In this document: piece after piece, positions 1 through 13,100 of the stretch | Numbering within the stretch: position 1 is the stretch's first letter | How the letters are laid out: each line of letters starts with the position of its first letter | Assembly (NCBI GenBank): GCA_018894105.1 | Contig: CM032125.1 | Coordinates: 31,729,032-31,793,031 of the forward strand | Direction: 5' to 3' | Origin: Jacaranda mimosifolia | Lineage: Eukaryota > Streptophyta > Magnoliopsida > Lamiales > Bignoniaceae | Length of the DNA: 64,000 bases | Translations under genes and position numbers: made by a program | The notes under the pieces: model-generated | Databases searched by the model: none | Seen by the model: the letters and a program-made list of their open reading frames with translations, nothing else | What the model was told of the DNA's origin: nothing

Positions 1-1414
1 CGATAGGGCCAATTGACCACTCGACTCCTCAAGAAAATTCAAAATCCAAACATTTCGATGCTTCATGGCATAACTTATAGACCAATATAGTATAGTGGTG
101 TTTATATAAATATTCCTACTCTTGGGTTGTATGAAAGAAAAATTCCATCTATGTTATATTATTAAAGTCTCGACAAAAATAAAAGATCTTGAGTAAATAA
201 AATATACTGATAGCTATCATTATGGGAGGAAAAAGATACTGAAGATTAACAATTAGACATAACATATATAAAGATAGAAATTAAGCTATGAGATCCAATT
301 AAAAAAGACTAATACAACTTAATATATCATGTAGGAGAAGGCATAAATGAAAATTAAAAATTCTACTGAATTTTATATATCAATGAATTATACACACACA
401 CACACATATACATATATGTATAGACTAAGAGGAATTAACTTTTCACTCATTAAAAGAACGTTATATCACTTGATTGAATAAGTTTATAGAAGCAAAAGTT
501 CATAAACACGAAATTAATAATTTCTAAATAACTAATAAGAGAAACTAATTTTTACATATTATAAAAAAAATGTATCATTTGACTAGATACACTAGTACAG
601 AAAAAATTCATGAAAAGGAAGTTAACAAAATTTTGCATAACTATATTAAAAATTATGTTACAATTAGTACTTGTGAAAACATATACAATGAATAGAAAAG
701 AAATAATAAACTGATATTTACAGCAATTGCAGAAGAACATAGTGATAAAATAAAGTTTGATAATCAAACCAAGCACAAAATTAGTAACATTATATATAAT
801 TTCAATGAATGACACGCTGCAATTATAAAGATTACTATCAAAGATTTGATATTTATACTATTATATATGTCTATATATATATTTAAAAAAAATTAATTTG
901 TATCTAAAGTGGAGGTCATTTTTATCCTTTTACATATCTATCCTTCAATTCTTCCAAAAACGTAAAAAGGTAATGTGACGATGTAGAGGATGAAATTTGA
1001 AAATATGGATATTTTAGGTAGATGTGATACCAAATATAGCTTTACAACCACATTTAAACACAACACTTAATAGGGTCTTAGTAAATATTAGAAATATTAC
1101 TAAAATAATTATCAAAAATACTATTTTTCTACTACCGCATTTACAGCCATTTTTCTAATGTTTCCAAATCACAATATTTTTGATAAATTTTTTAGGTAAT
1201 ATTTTAGATATTTACAAGCAATTTTTGCATTAGATTATTTTGATCTTCATTTGAAACTAAATTTAAAGAATGGTTATTGGAAAAATAATTATTGAATATT
1301 TGTGTGCACATAGATTTAGTAATATATTTTTTCCTTTTTTTAATTAATTAATATTATTTTAACCTATTAATATTTTGACTAATATACAATTTACAAATTT
1401 TTTGGTTGCCATCA
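1..1414. other. AT-rich stretch without a recognised gene
   Basis: I see only AT-rich DNA with short simple repeats, including a CA run near 394-408 and TA runs. The only long open frame (minus, 552-815) has F/I/Y-rich composition as expected of translated AT-rich noncoding DNA. No domain, TIR or LTR was recognised. Confidence 0.6.
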
Positions 1415-1454
1415 TTCTTCTTCTTCTTCTTCTTCTTCTTCTTCTTCTTCTTCC
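1415..1454. repeat. (TTC)n microsatellite
   Basis: A pure trinucleotide tract of about 13 TTC units lies in a pyrimidine-rich run. It is a simple sequence repeat, likely length-polymorphic. Confidence 0.95.
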
Positions 1455-1940
1455 TTTTGTTTTTTTGTTTTTTCTTTTTGAGTCAATATATATTTCTATG
1501 ATTTGACAATGGACTACAGTTTGCATATTTTTTAAAAAAATATTTGTTCTTTATATAACAAAAATTACGTGTGCGAAGGATCGCGTGCACAGCCGATAGT
1601 TCGGATTTTTTTTTTTTGTATAGGGGATAAGAGGAAGACAAAGAAAATATATAATTTCTTAACATTGAAAATTCCTTTTGCAACTTAGACAAGTTGTCTT
1701 CTTCAAGTGAATAGTTTAAAGAATGAAGAAAATAATTACGTTCTCTACTAAAATGAAAAAGAAGAGAAAAAAAAAAGAAAAAATCTTTTTGTAAGACTTC
1801 TTGTTTCACCATGAAATGGGAAAGACACAGATCTGTTTAGGTCCCAACAGCAAAATTTATAGGGGTAAACATTTGAAACATGGTAAGCAAAACTGTAATG
1901 TGGGCGGTGGCGAATCTACTAATCAAGTAATTAGGACAAA

Positions 1941-2192
1941 TCAATTATCGCACGTCACACAAATGGACAATATGCGTAGCAGTACAAGTATACTAACCTT
2001 GATACACGTGAGTTCCTCGGAGTGGCCAACGTTAGTTGAAGGAGAAAATGAAGCAGAGGAGGGCTTAACCGGAGAAAAAAGAGAAAACTGGTGAAATTTG
2101 CGTGAGAGAAAAAGGTCGGAGAACAGAGGAATGGGGTTTATAGGCCTTGAAATCCCCGAGTTCAAAGCCATGTTTAATGGCAAAAGGGCCAA
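1941..2192 (-). CDS. possible first exon of a plastid-targeted protein (partial)
   Basis: I do not recognise the product. On the minus strand an 83-codon frame starts at 2192; a second ATG seven codons in begins MALNSGISRPINPIPL. The first 60 or so residues are rich in S, P, F and basic residues and almost free of acidic ones, as in chloroplast transit peptides. The frame runs to ...EELTCIK, where a good splice donor (CAAG|GTTAGT) lies near 2006; the residues after it look like intron translation. The DNA upstream on the minus strand (2200-2400) is less AT-rich and 5'-UTR-like. No convincing second exon was found further left, although the minus frame at 1483-1812 contains an EEDNLSKLQKEF-like stretch that could be one. 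This may be a truncated gene or a gene fragment carried by a transposon. Confidence 0.3.
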   Translation of the reverse strand: MALLPLNMALNSGISRPINPIPLFSDLFLSRKFHQFSLFSPVKPSSASFSPSTNVGHSEELTCIKVSILVLLRILSICVTCDN

Positions 2193-2480
2193 GAAAATAG
2201 AAACTCATGATCAGAGGGTTCCTCGTAAGAATATAGCTACTGGTGATGAATTGGTTTAGAATTCAAGAACTTGAGGTTTTTAAGGAAGGGAAGATCGACG
2301 GCAAGCGAGAGAGGGATCTAAAGAGAACAGAGACATCGCACATGTCTGAAAATCTGGAGAAATAAATTGGCTGCCCGCTTCCAGATGCCATTAGTGCTAA
2401 AAAGTAGTAATTTGAAACTTTCGAAAATTAGAAATGGAAGAAGAAGAAAATTCTATTCTAATACATAGATTTTAGAGGTG

Positions 2481-2505
2481 TGTATATATATATATATATA
2501 TATTA
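2481..2505. repeat. (TA)n microsatellite
   Basis: A TA dinucleotide run. Similar runs occur near 4423, 8497, 11119, 18609 and 42192. Confidence 0.85.
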
Positions 2506-2543
2506 TTTACATGAGCACCACACTAAAAGTTTGTTAATGTTCA

Positions 2544-2759
2544 AATTTAGAATTTTACACATTGAATTATATATATGTAGTTAGATTTTGAGTTTACCAT
2601 ATATTAGGAAAAATAAAAATTATGATATAAATTGTGGTTTATATACTAGAATTTAGAATTTTACACATTGAATTATATATATGTAGTTAGATTTTGAGTT
2701 TATCATGTATTATTAGGAAAAATAAAAACTATGATATAAATTGTGGTTTATATACTAGA
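2544..2759. repeat. two-copy tandem duplication, period about 107 bp
   Basis: The block starting ATTTAGAATTTTACAC at 2544 recurs at 2651 almost unchanged through TTGTGGTTTATATACTAGA. The second copy has a 3-bp insertion (TATTATTAGG) and a few substitutions. A weaker partial match to the middle of the unit occurs near 4382-4425. It is noncoding. Confidence 0.85.
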
Positions 2760-2795
2760 ATTGTGTTGGTTTTAAACAAAGCATACAAATTCTTA

Positions 2796-3221
2796 AGGCT
2801 TTGTTTGGTTATGTTTTGGCCAAACATGCATTTACTTTTTCTCCAAAATGTCAAAATAATTTTTTTTCAAAAAACATTCTTCTATCCTTCATTGTCATCA
2901 ATTTTTTCTCATTTTCCATATTTATACACATATATTTATTATTTATATTTTATTATTATTCTTACAATAAAAAAATTACTTAATTCCCTTTTCACTTTTG
3001 GAAACCAACAAAAGAGCATTAATGTCACAATTAAAAATTGCGTCCTCCTAAAACATAAACAAACATGCAAAAACTACCGAAAATAACTTTCTAACTATTC
3101 CCCCAAATACAAATAAGCATCCATCACATTTTCCAATACACCTTTTACATTCTTCAATCTTACTTCTAAAATTTATTTTCTCAAAACACATAATACAAAA
3201 TATACAAAATATAACCAAACA
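2796..3221. mobile_element. degenerate PIF/Tourist-like MITE
   Basis: The left end reads AGGCTTTGTTTGGTTATGTT and the right end is its imperfect inverted repeat (ATATAACCAAACA). TTA lies immediately outside both ends, as expected of PIF/Harbinger target duplications. The interior is AT-rich and noncoding; frames here are chance ORFs. The terminal match is only about 15 bp, so the exact ends are uncertain. Confidence 0.45.
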
Positions 3222-3473
3222 TTACCTCATGTATTTTAATGAAATTATTTTTAAAAAAAAAGTATGCTAGTACGAGTTCTTCTACTCTCTTATTTATGTA
3301 GTCATGTAATTTTGTCCATAACATATTTCAATAAAGTGGTGTCATAGTCGTATATGATTTTGAGATCACCTTGAAAAAGAAGAGGAAGAAATAGCATGTT
3401 TAGCTTTCATAGAGATAAAAACAAAAAATGTTTAATAAAAATGAAAATGAGAAGAGGAACTTACAGGGTGTTT

Positions 3474-3883
3474 GGTTTTACTTCCACGGTCCTTTTCATT
3501 TTCATCCAAAAATAAAAATTAAAACCATTACTTTTTCTCTATTTTCATTCAAACTATTTCTATTTTTATTTTCAAACTCTTTTTAAACATATCCTATCAT
3601 CCTATTATCACATCAATCAAATTCAAATTTGATTTGATATAATTTATCAACAATCATTTCAATATTAATAAAATATACATATATTTTTAAAAAATAAATC
3701 TTCTTAAATATAAAAAAACATAAATCAATCATCTTTTCAATTCTATATATATTTTAATCATTACTTTCTAACAAATCATCAAAACACATTTTTATTTTCA
3801 TTTCAAATCTATAATTAACTTTTCAATTTTCAAAAAATGGCTAGAAATTGGAAAGGGCTCTGGAAATAAAACCAAACGGGGCC
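3474..3883. mobile_element. PIF/Tourist-like MITE, 410 bp
   Basis: Inverted termini CAGGGTGTTTGGTTTTA and TAAAACCAAACGGGGCC are flanked on both sides by TTA (3471-3473 and 3884-3886), the usual 3-bp PIF/Harbinger target duplication. The interior is noncoding. It shares its TIR family with the elements at 9868, 34178 and 48506. Confidence 0.75.
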
Positions 3884-3886
3884 TTA

Positions 3887-5365
3887 GAAAGTTCCAGAGA
3901 TGAGAAGGAATCCTCTGGAGAGTGGTAGACATAAAGTGTCATGTACAACCATGAACGTGAATTTGATGGAAGACAAAGTTTCTATTGTTATAACTTATAA
4001 AAGAAAAAACACTTTCTTGACAGGGCATAAAAAAGGGAGACCATTAAAGACGAAATCTAAGCGAAAAGTATATATACCAAAGAGTGGGTAAAAAAGAAAG
4101 AGTCGTCAAAGATTAAATGATATTGTAGGTCAAATGAAGTTCCTGAAAATTTTTAAAATATCCAAATACTTCAAAAGATTTATATATTTTATTTATATCA
4201 GTCCAGTTCAACCTGATCCAGAGGCTAAACCATCTGATCGATCACATGGGAATATTTTCTCTGGCCACATTGATTGAATAATATTTGTCACTTCAGTAGC
4301 ACTCTATAAATATTTCAATCATTTATCACAAAGACATTTTGAAGGGCTTCATTGTGAACGTATTTAGAATAGGAGTTTGGTCATGTATTAGGAAATATGA
4401 AAACTATGACATTAAATTGTATATATATATATATATATCATCTATTGAGCTAGGTTTATAAAATTAAAGAAAAATTATGAATACTTGTGTATGTCAACGA
4501 AGTCATTTACAATCATTTAAAATAAAAATATATTACCATAAAAGCCTATTTACTCTTTTTTGTGTTATTTAAGTTATTTTTGTAATTTTGCCAACTATAT
4601 TTCTTAATAGTGAGAGTGCTCCATCGTTTTCATGTCTCCGTTGAACTCCTTTTCCTAATTAATTGAGGTATGTATATCGATGAGACCAATATGAAAAAAA
4701 AAATTCATAGACAATTATTGCAAAATATATTTTTTCTCTTTCAAAAAAAATAAATAAATTTAGCCTTGACGTTTGTATATTTGATTTTTGTAAATAAATT
4801 ATCAAATGTTTTGTATATCCTAAACTTCCAAGATCAATTAGTTAGTAATTTTATGTTATTATTTCTTAAATTATCAAAATATTAAACTTATGTATCCTAA
4901 ATAGCTAAGCTTACTACATTTTATATAATAAGTTAGTAAAGACAATTTTGCAATTAAAATAGTTAAAATTAGAGAAACTTGTTAAGATATATATATATAT
5001 ATTTTAAGTTAAGCTATCCTTACTTTTTTAATAAATACTTATATGATACTAATATCTTATTTTAGAATAATATAAACTCATTTTCAAAAAAAAAAAAATA
5101 TATATATATATATATATAAGATACTTTTTAAATATTTTATAAAATATTTCGAAAAACTTATAAATTCATGCAAGCATGAAGCACCCTTCTATTAATGCAT
5201 ATCACATAATTGTATATTTAAAAAACAAATGCATAAAAGTATATATAGAGTCGCCTCCCCAATCAAACCTCATTTGTATTTTCAAAACCTGCTGCGAGTG
5301 GTAGCTCCAAACGTGGCCCAAGTCTATTCATATCATCTCTATCTTTAATTTAACTGCATACATGA
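3887..5365. other. intergenic DNA without recognised gene
   Basis: A small plus-strand frame (3900-4091, 63 codons, K/R-rich toward its end) has no recognisable domain or splice context and I do not call it a gene. The rest is AT-rich with TA runs at about 4423 and 5099. Confidence 0.5.
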
Positions 5366-5373
5366 GCTACAAA

Positions 5374-6140
5374 TAGGGGTGGCAATTTTTGACACGATAC
5401 GAACCGACATGATATTATTGGGTTTGGGTTGGGTCGATATTGGGTCGACCCGATAAGCAACACGAAAAATTATGGGTTGGTTCGGGTTGGGTTTCGGATT
5501 ACACGATAACAACCTAATAACACGATAATAACCCTATATTTTTTGCATTTTTAAGTAATGACTTGTTATTTTTGAACAATTTAACTCTAGATTGATTTGG
5601 AAGAATTAATGATTATTATTTACTACGTAAATCTTGACTATTTGATGATATTGAGATGATTATTAATCATTGAATGAGACGAATTATACTTCTTTGCTAA
5701 AGTTCGACTCCATTGTTGTTAAAATTAAGTCGTGCAAAACTTTTGGTTTAATATGAAAATTTGTATATTATTGATATTGTAGAGAAAATTAAATGAAGTC
5801 TAATTATCAAATTGCTCTATGGTATAAAAGTTGAGCTGCTAGAGTATAATGTTGATTTTTTTTTTAAATTTTGACATAAGTTGACTTTTCTCAAAATTTT
5901 GGTATAAATTGATTATTTATTAAGATTCTAGTTGAACATAAAATGTGTAAGTTTTTTAGATGAATTTTTAATGAAAAATAATCATATGCTGAAACAGGTT
6001 GGGTTCGGGTTGATACGAAAATTTTGAGGTTGGGTTTGGGTTGAGTATTTATTGGGTTGGGTTCGGGTTGAGCAAATTTTTATGATATTCCCCCTCAACT
6101 CGACACGAAATAACTCAACACGACACGATTGCCATCCCTA
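5374..6140. mobile_element. hAT-like non-autonomous element, 767 bp
   Basis: Termini TAGGGGTGGCAA and TTGCCATCCCTA form an inverted repeat. The element is flanked by a perfect 8-bp direct repeat GCTACAAA (5366-5373 and 6141-6148), the hAT target-site length. Subterminal regions carry many GGGTTGGG/GGGTTCGG motifs, inverted near the right end. There is no transposase coding sequence, so it must depend on an autonomous relative. Confidence 0.85.
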
Positions 6141-6148
6141 GCTACAAA

Positions 6149-7593
6149 TGTTCTTTTTCACTAACAATTAGACCCCAATTAATTAAATTTAAAATAAATG
6201 GTAGACACCATAAATTACTCAAAAATTATTAAAATGTACAATATTTAAGAAAAATGTACATATATACAGACAATATATATTATATTTATATTATATTTTA
6301 TGTGCATGTTTGAATTGACATGAAGTGTTCCTGCTAACATCACTGCATAGAGACTTTGGGAGGTACTGCAGCTTTAATTGAAAGAGTACTTATTTTTTCT
6401 GTCATTTTTGTCTTTTTAGCTTTAATTGCGGCTACCACAAAATTGTCTTCTTTTCATGCTTCCCAGGTCTTATGCTTTTCACTTTTTGTCATTTTCCGGG
6501 GGGAAAAATAAATTCAATGAGGTCATCTGACATTGCAGAATTAATACGTTTCTTGACATTTCTGAAGTACATTTCTTCATTCTTTATCATATAAAAAGTT
6601 TTTCAAAATGCATTTATTTTATTCGTAAGATTCTTCTCTCACAAATAAAGATAAAAAATGTTCATTTCATAACTATAGATATTAGCCCTATAATTCGTAT
6701 TTTCTTTAATGGAATGTTTGAATTAAGGAATCCAGTGAGGAGAAAGAGAAAAGATTCGAATATGCAAAAGTTAAGACGACACAAAGCTATATTATTTGAA
6801 GTATGAAAAAAAAAAATCTTAATATTTTTTTTATTAAAATTCAAAATTCAAATATTGAGTACATAAATCCCAAAAAATAATTAAAATATACCTATAAATT
6901 AAATAATATTTTCTTTATATATTCATACGATATTAATGTGACAAAAAATAGTAGGACTAATATTAGAATATACCATAACTATATCTCCTCCTCACATAAT
7001 TTCACATAATTTGGCAAATAAAACATAAAGAATAAAAAAAAAGACTTGCAGACTCGTTCTTTTATTAAATATTATTCATATTCTTTTACAAATTAAACAT
7101 CACAACCAAACAAGTTTATAGAACTTATTTATTTTTATTTTTTTTAAAAAACATATTTTTATTTTTAATTTTATAAAATCGCCATCTGTACGCAAGTAAT
7201 TTAGATATATTTTTATTTCTATATGAAAACCTAATAAAAATATTTTAAATTTTAAAAATAATGAAAAAATAAAATGGGCCTAGCAGTGTGACCCAACGAG
7301 CTCATTCATAAGCCCTTGCACTTGAATTTACTCAATTTTGATGATTTGATCACTAATGTGTTAATAATTCTAATTAAATTTGCTAAAATTAACTCAAAAC
7401 TATTTATGAAAGTCTGTATTAATAATGCATCTTTGATTTTTCGACATCCATAAAACTGATTAAAAAAATTCTTCTTGGGCAAGAAATATTGGAAGTTTTC
7501 TATAATTTTTTTTATTGCCATGATATATGTTAATCGACTTTAATTATTTAAAATATTTAAAGAAATTGCATCAAAGCAAATAGAAAGGGAATA
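6149..7593. other. AT-rich stretch without recognised features
   Basis: No domain, paired TIR or LTR could be supported. The minus frames at 6662-6844 and 7306-7521 are short and of low complexity. Confidence 0.5.
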
Positions 7594-7601
7594 GGTAAAA
7601 G

Positions 7602-8169
7602 TAGGGTTGGGAATAGGTCAGGCTACTCGTCAAGTCTTATGGGGTAGTTTGGCCTAGCCTATTTAATAAAAAGGTTTAAAACTAAAAAAAAATAAAATCT
7701 TTTTAACTAAATATGCTAAACCTGGGTTCTTATAAAAAGCTTGCAAAGTCTAACAGGTCGACCCGTTTATTCTTCTTCACATAAAAAATACAATAATATT
7801 GATATAATATATATTAAATAACTAACTGTATTTAATTGTTTTAATTAGTCCTTTATGAAATCCGTTATGTTACTAATATTGTCTTTTGTTGAAATAATAC
7901 CATTTTATACCTAAATTTGAACTTTCATAATTATGTATTTGTTATTTGTCATTTTAATTATTGTTTGTCAAGGTCTATTATAAGTTTGAGTATATTAAAA
8001 TTTTAAATTTATGTTATATTTAGACTTAATGGAAACATTCGTAGAAAATAGACTTTTAGGTAGGTTTTAAGACTAGACTAAGGCTTTAAAATTTATTAAA
8101 AAGGTAAGGACTAACATTAAAAAAAAGCCTATTTAAGTCAAAACCTATCATAACCTATTTTCATGCCTA
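7602..8169. mobile_element. probable hAT-like element, 568 bp
   Basis: The left end TAGGGTTGGGAATAGGTC is an imperfect inverted repeat of the right end (AACCTATTTTCATGCCTA). Eight-base flanks GGTAAAAG (7594-7601) and AGTAAAAC (8170-8177) match at six positions, as an aged 8-bp target duplication would. There is no coding capacity. Confidence 0.5.
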
Positions 8170-8806
8170 AGTAAAACAACAATGATCTTCATAAAGAAGC
8201 TTATGAGTACTACATATAGAAGAAACATATTTGATATGTAACATGTTGAGTTCTTTTAAACAAGTTAAGAAGAGCAATAAATTGATTTTAAAATTTATAA
8301 GGTGCTCATATTTAAAATTAACTTTCGAAAGTTGTTTTAGAACCTTATCAAAAATTTAAAGGAGATCCTTTTGCTGCAATAAATAAATATTTCTATCTTA
8401 ATTTCTTTTAAATTTTTCATCTTATCCATTATACCTAATTAAACAAACGTAAATAAAATATGACAGAAAAAAATGAATATATAGTTAATCCTTTATATAT
8501 ATATATATATATATTTTAAATCTCAAACTTAGAAAACTAACTTTTAAATCTCTTATCATAAGTTTTAATTTCAAAAGTTTTTGTTTGACATCTTAGATAT
8601 ATTTTAACTTATTTAATCTAACTATAAATATATTTTTTTGTCTAATCATTTTTTTTTAATTCATACGCACTAACACCAGAAGTCTACTAGGTTCGAATTC
8701 GTAATTGTGCACTTTGTGTGGGAGAATGGAAACTAATATAATTGGGTCAACAATCTGTCAGCATTTAATCACTTAACATGATTGTTCATTGTGGCTCAAT
8801 CTTATG

Positions 8807-9478
8807 TAGACCTAGTAAATGGGTGCTCGTGGTTAACCCAAGAGCGGATAAAAATAAGTTGAGTAAATTTATTCACTGGTAAAATTATTCATTTTTTATT
8901 GAGTATGAGATAATGGACCCATTAAACCACAGGTACCCGTACTATTTTTTTTTATTTAAAGAAAGATTAGTATTTTTTAAAATTTACATACTATTATTTA
9001 AATGTTACCTAAATAAAATAAATAAAAGAGGCTACAAATTTCAAATATTATATTGAACAAATATTTCAAAGCATGTCAAATGTTTTAGTGTGAAAACTAC
9101 AACTTAAATATTTAAACGTATATTAAATTTAAGCCATATTACATTTCGAAGTTTAAATTTAAATTTTATTATATATCAAAAGTTTTTTGAACTAAAAGTT
9201 TAAACACCACTTAAATATTGTTGATATTATTAACAAAAAAAAGTATTACACCTTCCAAAATAATTGCAAAAATTAAAGAAAAATTAAAAATTAAAATATA
9301 AATAATTATTCACAGATTATCCGTGGGTACCCACGGATTGAGCCAAAAAACGGCGGGCAATTAGACGGCGGGTAAAATTACTCATATTTTATTGGTTACA
9401 GAAAATGAGATCCATTACTCGCATTTTTTTGGATACCCACGGGTACCCATGGGTTTGGGTAATTTTTTGCCAAGTCTA
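8807..9478. mobile_element. hAT-like non-autonomous element, 672 bp
   Basis: The ends read TAGACCTAGTAAATGGG and TTTTTTGCCAAGTCTA. Flanks ATCTTATG (8799-8806) and ATCTTTTG (9479-9486) are an 8-bp target duplication with one mismatch. Subterminal GGGTACCC-type motifs (ACCCACGGGTACCC near 9435) recur in the element at 45928-46722, so the two are one family. Confidence 0.75.
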
Positions 9479-9656
9479 ATCTTTTGCCGATATTACTATA
9501 TATATCAATAGAATTTATTCTATTAAATAAATGCATTATGAAAAATTAAATGAATAATCAAACCAAAATATAATTTGAAAAATATATATCACTGTAAAAT
9601 GTTTTCAATGAATTTATTCGGTATCTACTAATTTGATAATTATAATAAAACTTGAA

Positions 9657-9658
<2 letters not shown>

Positions 9659-9702
<44 letters not shown>
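9659..9702. repeat. (TTA)n microsatellite
   Basis: An uninterrupted TTA/ATT trinucleotide tract of about 14 units followed by a T run. Confidence 0.95.
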
Positions 9703-9703
<1 letters not shown>

Positions 9704-9867
9704 TTTTTGAATTTTTCATATCAATATAATATTAGTAACAAAACTCATGTATCAAAATATTCTTTTTTCTTTTAACATTTAAACAAAAAAAGTACAAATT
9801 AATTAATACTATTTACTTCCACTTTGATAAAAGCAGCATGGTGACGAGGGCGATTCGTTTAAAACTG

Positions 9868-10196
9868 GAGCCTGTTTGGTTTTATTTCCAAACCTCTTTC
9901 CCACCAATTTTACTATTCCAAAAATAAAAATCATCACTTTTTAAAAATTTTCACCCAATATAATTTTAATTTTTATTTTCAAAATACATTCTCCAATAAC
10001 CTATATATATTTTTCCAGTAACCTATATATCTTCTCTTTCTATTCCATTATTTCTATCTCTTTCCACCTACAACCTACATAATCATTACATTTCCAAACA
10101 TTTCATCCAAATACATTTTTATTTCTACATCACATCACATAACTAATTTTCACCATTTTAGAAATGATGGAAATGGAAATAAAACCAAACAGGCCC
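9868..10196. mobile_element. PIF/Tourist-like MITE, about 330 bp
   Basis: The left end GAGCCTGTTTGGTTTTATTT and the right end AATAAAACCAAACAGGCCC form the same TIR as the element at 48506-48872; interiors also align (both have TTCCAAAAA, ATCATCACTTTTTAAAAA and repeated ACCTATATAT motifs). TAA lies at the right flank, but the left flank reads CTG, so one side of the target duplication has changed. Confidence 0.75.
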
Positions 10197-10199
10197 TAA

Positions 10200-13100
10200 C
10201 ATTATTTCCTTATTATAGAACAGCAAATGATCATTAAAGATCAACAGCTTTTTCGAGTCAAACTTTGTTTAACATTATTTAAGAAGATATTGAGCCCGTC
10301 AAGCATGGTATTGGTAATGGTATCCAACGGGCAACGACTGCGCCAGCACTTGTGCTTGACTCGCATTCAAAATAATTAAACTTCAAATTGTAATTTATTA
10401 AAAAATTACATATTATAAATTACATTAATAAATTTTTAATAGTAACAATAGTTTCAATAAAAATAAATAAATACACACAAGTTGATATAATACAATAAAA
10501 ATCATTTAGATCCACTCTTATATTTGATATCAAAATCCAAGACAAAAAATTCATTGCATAACAATTCTCAAAATAATCAGAAACACTCAATTAATCTTTG
10601 CGAAATGTCTCACTCATTATTTAAAATAATTATTTCACAAGTATCATGGAGTTGTCTTGAGTAATTGAGAAAATATTTCTATTAATATGATTTTAGTAGT
10701 AAAATTATTTGGTTTACCCTTTCTAATATTAAGAATTCTAATTCTACATTATAGAAGGTAAATGAAAATTTATATTTCTTTGAAAACTTAAAATTGTGGT
10801 TTGATTAGTATGTATGTAGGAACGAAATAAAATGAATAGGTATTCTCAAGTTCATTCTTAAACATATATGGGGATATAGAAATCCCCATTACTAAAGTAA
10901 TCTTCACTTCGGAAAGTATAATTTGAGCTATTCTCTCACTTCTCATGTGTTTAACCATTCATAATTCATTAGGAATGAATATGAAACCTTTTTTTTTTTT
11001 TTGACAAAATCACCCTCCAAGATTTAATAAAAGAGTTTGATATTTCTAAAAAAAAAATTTACTTTGTGAATGCTTAATTAGACATACCAACGTCTTTGAT
11101 TGCTACATTTTTTTCTCATATATATATATATATATATATTTAGTAATATCATAAAGTACATTGAAATACTATAAATTATCATAAAAATAAAGAAAAATAA
11201 AAATGAGATTGAATACACACCACTGTCATACATTTGAAAAAATCAATTAAAAGTGTTGGAGGGTTGTTATATTCATCATCTCCAAGATAATTAAAAAAAA
11301 AAACTAAAAATGTATCAAATACTATAGAAATAAAAGTATTACAAATTACTATAAAAAAAAATAAATAAATAAATAAAAATGAGAGGATCCGCATCTCTCA
11401 AATTTTCAATAAAAAATTAAAGCAATTTGGCTTGATCTACACCTAATGAAATACATACTTAAAGTAATATATAAAAAAATATTTACGAGTGCATATTTTT
11501 ATTTTAATAATTTTCTAAGAAAATGTCAATTTTATTATTCAAAATTATTATTGAAAATAGTATCATTCTACTCCTACCAATCATGGCCAATTACTATTGT
11601 GAGATTGGAATCAACCAAGAAATCACTATTCAATTCCTTTCTCAATATTCTTTAATTTATACATGCTAAGCATAATATAAGGTATGGTAACGTCTTTCCT
11701 GTTCCATCTTCATTTCATTTATAAAATTATTCTATTTCTACATACCAATCACAACTTTATAGTTTAAATTTGGTCATTTAGTAACTGAGTTAGATCCTAA
11801 AAATCCATTTTGGCAAGGCTTCTCTCTTTAGCAAGTATTTATGCCTTCATTGGAAAAAAAAAAACAAAAACAGATTCTATATCAATGGGCTCAAATTGGT
11901 CAATGCATATGTAGTCCTTTTAACATTACTAGTTGAATAGAAATAGATGACCCCGTTCAACCTCTCTCTCAGTAGGATTTCTTTCATATCTATTTGTATC
12001 ATGAAAACCTTCTAGCACACTCTATTTCTCTTCATCATTTCTAATTATCGAATTATAACTTGTCATCCTTTTCCTTTCATATTTCATTTTACCATTTATG
12101 ACTTTTAGGACTCCTTGTCTGACTATATATATTCACAAACCTTGTTATTTAATTGGATTAAGAAAATTATAATTTTGAATGTATGTGGCATATGCCAGAC
12201 CACTAAATTACAAATTGTTTATTAAATATTTTGGTTTTTTGCCATTTTAATGCCCATAACTCTATAAATAGAACTAGTATCCTATCAACTTATATTTAAT
12301 TGAAATAAATAAAAATAATCCATGTATTGCACCTAAAAAATTTAAAATATTTCCTAGCTCAACAACAGTTAACATTATGAATAATGTTTGAAAAGTTGTA
12401 TTTTGGGAAAATTTTATCTAAAAGAATACTCTATCTGAAATAACCCCACATATGCTAAAAATGCAAAAAAAATCTCATGATTACATAAACTAGTTTAAGC
12501 AACTAATGGATGAACTACTAAAAGTTGATGTGAAAATTGAAAAGAAGATAAAGCCTTTTATTTTTTTTTCTTTTTGGTTGCTCCCAAATTTATATGATAA
12601 TCTAGTATTAATGTTGATATTCACAAAATATCGTATATTGGACTTGGAGTATGTAAAGGCATCACTTTTATCTCATGAGAAAAAGAGGGGTAAAAAAGGC
12701 AAACTGTGAGGTAAAGAGAGGAGTTCGCATAGGTTGCTCTAGAAGCAAATTGTAATGGCATGAGATTTGGTGGTGGATTTATGAATGGTAGATCACATTC
12801 AAATAGGAGAGAAAAGGATAATGCGTTTATAGTTGTTACAAAAAAGTTCATATAAAAAAATATTATCCTTACGAGAATAAGAATGTTGAAGGTGGCACAA
12901 ATGATAATTTCTGAGATCGTTCATACTCTTTACTCATACAAATGATTCTTTTCAAGATTATTATATTTTAAATTTTTTATCAATTTTTTTTTTTTTTTTT
13001 TTGTTTTAAAAAGTGAAATTCTCATTCTCATCAACTTGTTGATGTGAAGTGATTTCCCATCGACATGTTAAATTGTCCATCTCAAAAAACTAGATCTTGA

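Noticed and set aside
3900..4091. 63-codon K/R-rich frame as a small basic protein gene
   Set aside because: No homologous motif, no leader or splice signals, and it directly abuts a MITE end; chance ORF is sufficient.
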